Source of the DNA: a virus
DNA length: 23,280 nucleotides
Reading direction: 5' to 3' (one strand)
IMG/VR virus record: IMGVR_UViG_3300025769_000888
Span: 1-23,280 of that record
Below, in pieces: positions 15,084-22,044 of this stretch. Numbering within the stretch: the first letter of the stretch is position 1; the number at the start of each line of letters is the position of its first letter. The notes beneath the pieces are model-generated. The model made no database searches. It was given only the letters and a program-made list of their open reading frames with translations, and was not told where the DNA came from. The position numbers were made by a program, and so were the translations under genes.

Positions 15084-15575
15084 CTATTTGACAACTTTTT
15101 TCCGGTTTTTCAAAGCTTGCTGTCTGTGGTAAGACGTGGCTTTGTTGTAAAACACTTGACCATTGATGTTGTCAATATGATGAAGAAGATTTCTAGCTGT
15201 CAGACCAATAAATTTTTCAACGTTGAACTCTCCGTTGATATCTTGGAATCTGACTCTCACACCAGAGGGTCTTTTAACTTTACAGATGATGTCTTTCCGT
15301 GTGATATCAGTTTCTTCTAAGTAAACTTCTTCACCAAAAGTAGTTGTCACAACAGGATTGAACATTGCATAAATTGGCTCTGTGTCCAAAACAATAACTC
15401 TTGCATTTACGCCAATCTCGTTAGCCGACAAAGCAAGTGCTTTATGTCTTCTCAAAGTCTCGATCATTTCGATAGCCAATTTTCTCGGATCTTCAACTGG
15501 CTTATTGAAATCAAAGGGATCTAACTTAGTCGTGAGAATGTCATCTCTAGAGTCAACAATTCTTAAATCATTCAT
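15084..15575 (-). CDS. Peptide deformylase-like protein, active site degenerate
   Basis: Peptide deformylase removes the formyl group from new proteins and is common in marine T4-like phages. This 163-residue product has the family's course: ALALSANEIGVNARVIVLD (46-64), FNPVV (72-76), KRPSGVRVRFQDINGEF (101-117), and GLTARNLLHHIDNINGQVF (124-142). But the three active-site motifs are altered. The GLAAxQ glutamine is Glu53. The EGCLS region reads LEETDI (86-91) with no metal-binding cysteine. HExDH reads HHIDN (132-136), losing the catalytic Glu and the second His. The frame is intact and sits between gp46 and DUF3310 with a one-base overlap (TAATG), so it looks conserved for another role, not decayed. 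Fold likely; enzymatic activity unlikely. Confidence 0.8.
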   Translation of the reverse strand: MNDLRIVDSRDDILTTKLDPFDFNKPVEDPRKLAIEMIETLRRHKALALSANEIGVNARVIVLDTEPIYAMFNPVVTTTFGEEVYLEETDITRKDIICKVKRPSGVRVRFQDINGEFNVEKFIGLTARNLLHHIDNINGQVFYNKATSYHRQQALKNRKKVVK

Positions 15576-17287
15576 TATGCAACCTTACTAAAACCTTTCA
15601 CCTTTTCAAACTTTATAACATTATCAAAGGAGTCATATAACTGATCTCCTTTGTGGCTAATGATAACAATGTTAGACATGTCATCTGTTTCATTGATTAG
15701 TTTCATAAAGTCATCTGTTCCTCCAGAGTCCAAAGAGGAATCAAATACTTCATCCATAATCAAAATGTTGGTCGAAACACTGTTCTTGAGTTTTGCTATC
15801 TTTCTCCATGTGAAAAGAAGAGCCAGATCAATTCTAAACTTCTCTCCCTCTGAGAAAGAGTCATAGCTAAAGGCATCCCTGTGTCTTGACAGAATCTTCT
15901 CTGAGAAGCCTTCATCAAGCTCAAAACTAACGAAAAAGTCCATAGCCTGTAGATACTTGTTGATAAGAGAATTCATAATGGGAACATATTGTTTAACTAT
16001 TTTTGCTTTGATCCCACCATCTTTGAGAAGAGACACAGCCACCTCAAGGATGTCCGCTTCCTCTTTCAACACAACATATTCTTCTTTGAGCTTTTCGAAT
16101 TCTTTTTCCAGCTTCAAAAGTTCATTCTGATCTTGATCGTCTTTACGTTCTTTGTTGAGCTTTTCAATCTCTCTAGTGATGTCCGTGATGTTATCGTTGT
16201 ACATCTTAATCTCTCTGTTCTTTCCAGAGAGTTCCATATTTTTATTAGAAATCTTTTCGAGAATAGAAGTGATTTTCTCCACTCTCTCATTCACTTTACG
16301 ACTTTTCTCCGAAAGAGCTTTCAGACCTTCTTCGTACTCAGCTATCTTACTAGTCTTTTTGTCTTTAGTATCTTTCTTAAAGTCTTCGTCTATGGCTTGC
16401 TTACAAGTAGGACAGTCTTCACTGTTCTCATAAAACTCAATATCTTTTTTGAGCTTACCTATCTTTTGCTTAATACCATATTCAATTTTTTGGATCTCAT
16501 TAACCTTATCAGTAAGATCCCTATTCTGCTTTTTAACATCTTCAAATTCAGAAACATGTTCTATTAGAACATCAACTTCTTTCTGTGTGTCTTCTATTTT
16601 ACCCTTTGTCTTTTCAATTTTTTCTTTGTAGTTGTTTATAAGTTCCTCAGTGTTTCGTTGTAACTTTTTCTGAGTCTCTTTGAACATCCTGATACTTTCC
16701 TCCTTCAGACTTCTTTTGCCAGAGTTTTCGGAAAGTTTAGTCTTTAGAGAAGAAATCTCATCTTTGACCAAACTGCTCATAGATGAAAAAATCTTAATGT
16801 CCAAAATGTCTTCAATCACTTCTCTTCTGGAAGCTGTGTTCAATTGCATGAAAGGAACAAAGGATGCTGATCCCACGATCACCACCTGACAGAAAGACTT
16901 GTAGTTTAGTTTGAGAATATTTTTTTCAAGAACCTCTTGGTAATCTTTGTTTGCTGCGTCTTGGCTTAACAATTCACCATTCTTATAGATCTCGAACACG
17001 TTGGGCTTTATGCCTCTTATTATTTTATATTTATTCCCACCCGTCTCAAGTTCTAACTCAACAAGGCAATTTTTCTTGTTGATAGAATTAATAAGTTGAG
17101 GCTTATTAACCTTTCTGAATGGCTTGTTGTATAGACAAAACGTAAGAGCATCGAGAATCGTAGACTTTCCCGAACCATTGTCACCGACGATCAATCTAGT
17201 CTTGTGTTCTGAAAGATTTATCTCGGTAAAAGCGTTCCCTGTAGAAAGGAAATTCATCCAACGAATTTTTTCAAACTTGATGTGCAT
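15575..17287 (-). CDS. 46: Recombination endonuclease subunit gp46 (Rad50/SbcC-like)
   Basis: gp46 is the SMC-like ATPase that works with the gp47 nuclease to resect DNA ends for recombination-dependent replication. In 570 residues, Walker A is GDNGSGKST (35-43). Long charged coiled-coil arms run about 170-285 and 300-420, with a zinc-hook CPTC (292-295) between them. The ABC signature SFSEGEKFR is at 477-485 and Walker B ILIMDE at 508-513, followed by VFDSSLD. All functional parts are present, and the length is close to T4 gp46. It starts one base inside the gp47 stop (TAATG), so the partners are co-translated. Confidence 0.97.
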   Translation of the reverse strand: MHIKFEKIRWMNFLSTGNAFTEINLSEHKTRLIVGDNGSGKSTILDALTFCLYNKPFRKVNKPQLINSINKKNCLVELELETGGNKYKIIRGIKPNVFEIYKNGELLSQDAANKDYQEVLEKNILKLNYKSFCQVVIVGSASFVPFMQLNTASRREVIEDILDIKIFSSMSSLVKDEISSLKTKLSENSGKRSLKEESIRMFKETQKKLQRNTEELINNYKEKIEKTKGKIEDTQKEVDVLIEHVSEFEDVKKQNRDLTDKVNEIQKIEYGIKQKIGKLKKDIEFYENSEDCPTCKQAIDEDFKKDTKDKKTSKIAEYEEGLKALSEKSRKVNERVEKITSILEKISNKNMELSGKNREIKMYNDNITDITREIEKLNKERKDDQDQNELLKLEKEFEKLKEEYVVLKEEADILEVAVSLLKDGGIKAKIVKQYVPIMNSLINKYLQAMDFFVSFELDEGFSEKILSRHRDAFSYDSFSEGEKFRIDLALLFTWRKIAKLKNSVSTNILIMDEVFDSSLDSGGTDDFMKLINETDDMSNIVIISHKGDQLYDSFDNVIKFEKVKGFSKVA

Positions 17288-18342
17288 TATTCTGCATTCA
17301 TTGCCTTGTAGTAAATGTCATGAATTTTGGTTTTGAGCTTATCAAGATCAACATCCGTTTCGATAAGCCCAATGTACTTGTCAATAATCTCTTTCGTGTT
17401 TTCAATATTTTCTACATCTACGTCTGAACCATTCTCTTGATATATCATAGTCTCGTCAATGATTTTTACCTCATACGGAGAGAAAGATTCTATCTGACTA
17501 ATAAAGTCGTCAAACTCCTCCACATCAACTTTCTCTTTGACAACAACACGAACGTAATGATCTTTAACACTTCCCTTTGTCACTGTGTTTCTAAAGTGAT
17601 CTGTGCCGTCTACGATAAACTTGGTGTAGATCGAATAAGGGTTCTCGATGAAGGTTAACTCTAAAGTGTCTGTGTCTAGAAGGTGGAATCCCTTTACAAA
17701 ACCGTAGTCCGACCAGTTCATTTGATAAGGACAACCAAGATAGTAGATGCCGTTACTGTCTGATTTGTGGTGAAAGTGGCCGGAAAGAGTTTTCTCAAAC
17801 TTCTTGAAGATAGATGAACTAAGACCTTCTTTACTAAGTTGACCCGGCTGCATAGTGAAACCTTCGATCTCAAGATGGCCGATACACAAACGAGACTCAG
17901 ACAGTTTAATCATGTCCATGCTCTGTTTGTGGTTGTCTTTACAAATCCAAGGAAGGTACAAAGTCGGAACACCAAAAAGATCCACCTCTTCGGGATCTTT
18001 GTAGAAGTTGATGTTCTTATATCTTCTGACAACCTCATCGATTGCATTGATCTGGTTCGTGTTCTTGTAGAACGTGTCATGATTGCCGACAATGATGTCC
18101 ATCTCCATTCCCATGTCCTCTAAGGGCTGAAGGAATGTCTTCCGCAGGTTATGTGCTGTCAGAAAGTTGATGTATTTTCTACGATCTACAACATCACCAA
18201 GATGGACTACCTTGTCGATCTTATTTTTCTTCAGGTACGGAAAAAATACATTGTCAAAAAATTTTGCAAAGTAGCTGTGATAGTTAACATTATCATTTCT
18301 GACGCCATAGTGCGTGTCAGCAATCAAAACAATTTTAGCCAT
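17287..18342 (-). CDS. 47: Recombination endonuclease subunit gp47 (Mre11/SbcD-like)
   Basis: The nuclease partner of gp46. The 351-residue protein carries the full metallophosphoesterase set: D9-x-H11 in IADTHYG, GDVVDRR (49-55), GNHD (86-89), GHLE (155-158) and GHFHH (188-192). The C-terminal third lacks motifs and probably binds gp46. The ATG overlaps the gp55 stop region by eight bases (18335-18342), and the gene runs directly into gp46. The order uvsW-gp55-gp47-gp46 is one I associate with marine T4-like genomes, though I could not check this here. Confidence 0.96.
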   Translation of the reverse strand: MAKIVLIADTHYGVRNDNVNYHSYFAKFFDNVFFPYLKKNKIDKVVHLGDVVDRRKYINFLTAHNLRKTFLQPLEDMGMEMDIIVGNHDTFYKNTNQINAIDEVVRRYKNINFYKDPEEVDLFGVPTLYLPWICKDNHKQSMDMIKLSESRLCIGHLEIEGFTMQPGQLSKEGLSSSIFKKFEKTLSGHFHHKSDSNGIYYLGCPYQMNWSDYGFVKGFHLLDTDTLELTFIENPYSIYTKFIVDGTDHFRNTVTKGSVKDHYVRVVVKEKVDVEEFDDFISQIESFSPYEVKIIDETMIYQENGSDVDVENIENTKEIIDKYIGLIETDVDLDKLKTKIHDIYYKAMNAE

Positions 18343-18835
18343 TCTTTTCTTCGTGCTTCTTCTCTAGTTCATCCATGTAGTCGTTCTGGATATATGTGTC
18401 AGCATACGGCAAAGTGGCTTTATCGGAAAGAGAATAATCGACAAGCTCCTGATTTACGTACTTATGGTCGTAGTATTTTTTCTTGATCAAAAGAAGCTTT
18501 TTCTCTTTCTCAATTTTTCTAATGAAAGCATTCCAGATGATCTGTGTAAAATAGGCAAAAGGGTTGCTCCCCTTTGCAGGATCAAATTTCATTACAGCCT
18601 CAAATGCATTCTCCACACCGTCCCCAATCATGTCGTCTTTGAAGATGTAACCAGAGTAGTTTGGCTTGGTCGCCAACCTAGTAGCAATGGTCTGTAGACA
18701 GATGGCAATATCATTGGGAATAATCGGTCTCTCTCTTTCCTCTTTGTCTGCCTCATAGCATTCTTTCTGATACTCAACAAGTCTTAGGTAAAATGTTTTG
18801 TTATCAATATAGTTGACTGGCTTTTTCTTTTTCAT
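18335..18835 (-). CDS. 55: Late-transcription sigma factor gp55
   Basis: gp55 is the small divergent sigma that directs host RNA polymerase to TATAAATA late promoters. The 166-residue product matches T4 gp55 in PNYSGYIFKDDMIGDGVENA (about 68-87; T4 [21 protein letters not shown]) and FDPAKGSNPFAYFTQIIWNAF (about 93-113), the region-2-like core, followed by RKIEKEKKLL. Its basic N-terminus and acidic C-terminus are as expected; in T4 the C-terminus contacts the gp45 clamp. It overlaps uvsW by four bases (ATGA). The exact TATAAATA elements in this window are its predicted targets. Confidence 0.94.
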   Translation of the reverse strand: MKKKKPVNYIDNKTFYLRLVEYQKECYEADKEERERPIIPNDIAICLQTIATRLATKPNYSGYIFKDDMIGDGVENAFEAVMKFDPAKGSNPFAYFTQIIWNAFIRKIEKEKKLLLIKKKYYDHKYVNQELVDYSLSDKATLPYADTYIQNDYMDELEKKHEEKNG

Positions 18836-20259
18836 ATATCAAACTCATAAACTTTGAAATTAAACTTCTCCTCAGTATATATTTTCAAACGTGCTTTAAA
18901 ATGTAGGTAGGTATAGTTTTCTCTCTTCCTATACCGTATGTCGTCAAAAATATCGTATATGACAGCCTTATCTTTCTTGGATGATTTTCTAAGACCTCTT
19001 CCGATTGACTGAAGGTTTCTAACTCTTGATTTCGATGGTGATGCAAAAATTACGTTGTGAAGATTTTTGATGTTCACACCCGTACTGAACACACCATAAC
19101 TCGCCACTATAATTACATTGTCATTCTCCTCTGCATACTTCCTAACGTACTCCCTATCCTCTGCCTTTGTTCTACCGTCCACATAAAAAACATTCCTACC
19201 GTTTTCCTTAATAAGATCAAACAGCATTCTCCCTTGCTTCTCAACCATCTGGAAAAGAACCAGAGTGTTTCCCTTGCTTGAAAGAGCAAGACCCTTAATG
19301 AACTTATTTCTTTTCTGACTAGTGCAAAGATACTCAATCTCCTGTTGATAAGTAGCAGCCTTCATAGCCTTCTTCATCTCGTCAGAATGATTCAGACCGA
19401 TACACTTCACCTTCATGTCGGCTAAGTGGTCAGCATCCATCAGTTCCTTGGTTGTCACAACCTTCTTAACAGGACCAAAAAGACCTTCTAAAACAAGCTT
19501 GTTAGTATAAGAACCGTCTAAGGTTCCGGTAAACCCAAACCTGTAAGGAACGTCAGTCGTCTTCTCCATAATCGATGTTAACGATTTAGCCTTGAACAGG
19601 TGAGCTTCATCGCCTATAATGACCTTATAGGGAAAATAAAAATTATTAGATTCCTTATGGATAGATTGCCACGTAGAGATAACAACAGGTTTGTCAGAAA
19701 CCTTTTCCTTACCAGACATGATACAATGAATGTTATCGATATCATATCCGTAGGAAACAAAATCATCTCTCATCTGATAAACAAGAGATGTAGTAGGAAC
19801 GATAATAAGAGTTTTCTCTTCATACAATCTTGTAAGCAGATAAATGATTAAAGACTTACCAGAAGCAGTTGGAGAGAGTAAGAGTGCTCTAGAGTTAGCA
19901 GCAGCATGTTTAACAGCTTCTATCTGATAATCTCTAGGTTTGATAGAGTCAGGGACGCCTATGTCCCTGACAAAAGACTGAAAGTCTTTTATTGTTAAAG
20001 GGTCTGTAGGACAATCTACGTTATACTCGTATTCTTTTTGATCAAAATATTCTTTTACGTGATCAAGAAGACCTGCATACAAAGTTTTTCTTTTTATATT
20101 GAATAGTCTTATTTTGCCGTCCCATAACTTTTTCTTATAGACGGGAGTAAACTTTGCACCGGGAACTTCAAATGTGAATAAGTCACTTAGTTCAAATGCA
20201 ACGTCTTCAGGACAATCAATCTTTATGTGAACTTCATTAACCTTTTTAATTTCTATCAA
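18832..20259 (-). CDS. uvsW: DNA/RNA helicase UvsW
   Basis: UvsW is a RecG-like superfamily 2 helicase that remodels stalled forks and unwinds origin R-loops, switching T4 from origin- to recombination-driven replication. The 475 residues begin with the UvsW N-domain (KLWDGKIRLFN, 44-54; T4 has NWDGRIRLLD). Then come motif I SPTASGKS (129-136), DEAH (217-220), TGT (244-246) and motif VI QSIGRGLRK (417-425). The start codon is TTG at 20257-20259, overlapping the uvsY stop (TTGA). The frame upstream is closed by TAA five codons earlier and no ATG is available near the N-terminus, so TTG is the only reasonable start; an AAGG precedes it. Confidence 0.95.
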   Translation of the reverse strand: MIEIKKVNEVHIKIDCPEDVAFELSDLFTFEVPGAKFTPVYKKKLWDGKIRLFNIKRKTLYAGLLDHVKEYFDQKEYEYNVDCPTDPLTIKDFQSFVRDIGVPDSIKPRDYQIEAVKHAAANSRALLLSPTASGKSLIIYLLTRLYEEKTLIIVPTTSLVYQMRDDFVSYGYDIDNIHCIMSGKEKVSDKPVVISTWQSIHKESNNFYFPYKVIIGDEAHLFKAKSLTSIMEKTTDVPYRFGFTGTLDGSYTNKLVLEGLFGPVKKVVTTKELMDADHLADMKVKCIGLNHSDEMKKAMKAATYQQEIEYLCTSQKRNKFIKGLALSSKGNTLVLFQMVEKQGRMLFDLIKENGRNVFYVDGRTKAEDREYVRKYAEENDNVIIVASYGVFSTGVNIKNLHNVIFASPSKSRVRNLQSIGRGLRKSSKKDKAVIYDIFDDIRYRKRENYTYLHFKARLKIYTEEKFNFKVYEFDI

Positions 20260-20693
20260 TTCAAGCCTTCTTTAAATCTTTCCCAATCAATAATTGATTT
20301 GATCTGATAACCTCTATTGTTGATTTGATGTAAGATAGACTCAACAAGAGATATTTTTTCTTTTTGTAATGAAATTTTGTTGTTGATAGTGATAATATCT
20401 TCGTCTTGTTGAATGTACATGTCTAAGTCTTGACGTAAGATCTTGAGAGGATTTTGTTCCCATCCCCAAGCTTTGAGAGTGTCTTGATCTAGATCGCCTC
20501 TGTAGTATTCATGCTTGACACGAAACAGCTTTTTGTACTCAGCCTCATGTCCTTTAAGCTTAATTCTCTCTTCAGAAAGAACTCTGAGGTACTTTGAGTG
20601 TAGTCTTGGTATTCTCAAAGTTTCTTCTGTAAGGAGATCTCTTTCGAACTTAGAATCTTGTTCCCAATTCTCATAGATATCTTTTAAATTCAT
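20256..20693 (-). CDS. uvsY: Recombination mediator UvsY
   Basis: UvsY helps UvsX displace the single-strand-binding protein. The 145-residue, mostly helical and charged protein matches T4 UvsY in layout: LHSKYLRVLSEERIKLKGHE (about 31-50; T4 LYSKWLNKHSSIKKEMLRIE), VKHEYYRGDLDQD (about 59-71; T4 LDYYSGRGDGD), and the end, NNRGYQIKSIIDWERFKEG (about 125-143; T4 SRGFAIKHIQDMRAFEAGK). It overlaps the upstream tail protein by one base (TAATG) and uvsW by four (TTGA). Confidence is high because length, motifs and neighbour agree. Confidence 0.9.
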   Translation of the reverse strand: MNLKDIYENWEQDSKFERDLLTEETLRIPRLHSKYLRVLSEERIKLKGHEAEYKKLFRVKHEYYRGDLDQDTLKAWGWEQNPLKILRQDLDMYIQQDEDIITINNKISLQKEKISLVESILHQINNRGYQIKSIIDWERFKEGLN

Positions 20694-21232
20694 TAACCAC
20701 CAACAACTTCAAAATCATAATCTCGATATGTGAATACTACTTGTGCCTTTGCAAACTGAGATGGGTCTGATTGTGAATCAAAAATCAAATCCGATAACTG
20801 AATAGGAAAGGCTTCAGTAAACTTTAATCTTATATTAGGATTTTTAGCTGAAGTCAATATATTAATTGAAATATCTGAAAATAAACCTTCATCAGAAGCA
20901 GGTTTAGCATCTCTAACAGTAGAGTAATGATAGTCACCGGGAAGCTTCCAACTTTGGTTTGTTACTCTACTCATCCAAGTGAATATTTCTCTGAAATTCT
21001 CCATGTTCTCGTCAACAAGAAAAGTTACAGAAAGATCTGCAAAGAAAAGTCTGTCACCCTGTAAAGGAGAACCTTGAATAGGGTTTGGCTGATCAACACG
21101 TCCAACAGAAATGCCGGGAACGTTAATAGACTGAACCGTAAAATTGAGGTCAGGAAGTCTCTTTACCCTAAAAGTAAAATTATTAGGATGAATATAATTG
21201 AGAGAAGAAGGCTGTGAATTTTGAATAGCCAT
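20693..21232 (-). CDS. Tail tube-fold virion protein (gp3- or gp19-like)
   Basis: A 179-residue protein, probably all-beta. It has NNFTFRVKRLPDLNFTVQSI (about 17-36), VPGISVG (38-44), a loop rich in Pro and Gln, LQGDRLFFADLSVTFLVDE (about 57-75), and a helix MENFREIFTWMSRVTNQ before further strands ending FTYRDYDFEVVGG. This is the course of contractile-tail tube proteins such as T4 gp19 and related rings. In marine T4-like genomes the gene between gp23 and uvsY is, as I recall, often annotated as gp3, the tail completion protein, and the length fits gp3 as well. I cannot decide between these without a profile search. The TAATG overlaps on both sides place it in the transcript of the preceding late promoter. 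Confidence 0.65.
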   Translation of the reverse strand: MAIQNSQPSSLNYIHPNNFTFRVKRLPDLNFTVQSINVPGISVGRVDQPNPIQGSPLQGDRLFFADLSVTFLVDENMENFREIFTWMSRVTNQSWKLPGDYHYSTVRDAKPASDEGLFSDISINILTSAKNPNIRLKFTEAFPIQLSDLIFDSQSDPSQFAKAQVVFTYRDYDFEVVGG

Positions 21233-21957
21233 TATCTGTAATACTGTACCAGTTTCTTAGGCTTTTTCTTTTTTGGTCGAGCCATTTTAGCAAGCTGATA
21301 AGCACCGACAGTTCCTAAAGCACCGCCCAAAGCACCACCAAGACCAGCACCCACAATACCAAACCCCGGAACAGGACTTGCCATTCCCAAAGCCTTTCCA
21401 AGAGCAGATCCAATTTTCTGCCCACCAGCAAGACCTGCTGTATAACCTAAAGCACCTCCTGTAATTCCTCCAGCAGTAGATGCTAATTGAGAAACAGTGT
21501 ATTGTGGAGCATAAGGATCAAAATCCACTTGCTTATAGTAGAGGTCATCTTTGTCTCTATCTTTTCCTGCTTCTTCTAATGCCTTTTTCTTTTTACGATC
21601 ACGTAATTTCTGTCTTAAAAGTTCAAGACCTAAAGCAGCACCTCCACCAATAAGAGCACCTTGTAAAGGTTTAACTGCAGCTCTTGCAGCGATTCCTCTT
21701 TTCGTCATATTTTCTACTTTTTTGTAGTCATATGGAGTTCCGGCTATACTTGGATCTGCTTGAATTTTTTTAGCCACATTTAAAGCAGTATCTTGATAAT
21801 GTTTAATTAAATTTTTTGGTGTCAAAGTTTTCTTTGCAACAATACCGCCAGTGAGAGCGCCACCAGCTAAGGCAGCAGCACCTAATCTATACAAGTCTCT
21901 TCTTTTTTTCTTTTTTTCATCTGTCTGTTCTTGAAGAATTAAATTTGAATAAGACAT
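21232..21957 (-). CDS. Glycine-zipper-rich basic protein of unknown function
   Basis: I do not recognise this 241-residue protein. A polar start with KKKKRR (15-20) leads to a small-residue hydrophobic stretch, RLGAAALAGGALTGGIVA (24-41). A second lies near 98-114 (PLQGALIGGGAALGLELL), flanked by a basic helix RQKLRDRKKKKAL. Then comes a long Gly/Ala-rich segment, 159-223, with GxxxG spacings typical of glycine-zipper membrane or pore-forming segments. The end is very basic (RPKKKKPKKLVQYYR). Such proteins can be virion-internal, membrane-penetrating or holin-like. It has its own exact late promoter and ribosome site GGTGGAG, and follows the capsid gene, suggesting a virion or late lysis/ejection role. 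Function is unproved. Confidence 0.75.
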   Translation of the reverse strand: MSYSNLILQEQTDEKKKKRRDLYRLGAAALAGGALTGGIVAKKTLTPKNLIKHYQDTALNVAKKIQADPSIAGTPYDYKKVENMTKRGIAARAAVKPLQGALIGGGAALGLELLRQKLRDRKKKKALEEAGKDRDKDDLYYKQVDFDPYAPQYTVSQLASTAGGITGGALGYTAGLAGGQKIGSALGKALGMASPVPGFGIVGAGLGGALGGALGTVGAYQLAKMARPKKKKPKKLVQYYR

Positions 21958-21985
21958 GTTTTACTCCACCTAATAATTCTAAGAG

Positions 21986-21993
21986 TATTTATA
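21986..21993 (-). promoter_or_regulatory. T4-type late promoter TATAAATA before the glycine-rich gene
   Basis: The minus strand reads TATAAATA directly after the gp23 terminator; its first base is also the last T of the terminator's U-tract. Transcription should start near 21980, giving a leader of about 23 bases that includes GGTGGAG. It can serve the glycine-rich gene, the tail protein and perhaps uvsY and beyond, as no terminator is seen between them. Confidence 0.8.
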
Positions 21994-22018
21994 AAAAAAG
22001 GGGGCCGAAGCCCCCTTT
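21993..22018 (-). terminator. Strong Rho-independent terminator after gp23
   Basis: On the minus strand AAAGGGGGC pairs with GCCCCCTTT around a TTCG tetraloop (the very stable cUUCGg type), followed by a run of seven Ts (rc of 21993-21999). It lies about 27 bases past the gp23 stop and should end the abundant capsid mRNA. Confidence 0.93.
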
Positions 22019-22044
22019 GACATAATGAAATTGTGCAGTTTCGA

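Noticed and set aside
15989-16567. A 192-codon plus-strand frame rich in Phe and Leu
   Set aside because: It is the complement of the Lys/Glu-rich coiled coil of gp46, which naturally reads as Phe/Leu; the hydrophobic look is not evidence of a membrane protein.
17025-17032. AATAAATA-type late-promoter match inside gp46
   Set aside because: One mismatch, deep inside a coding region with no downstream gene start nearby; such matches are expected by chance in AT-rich DNA.
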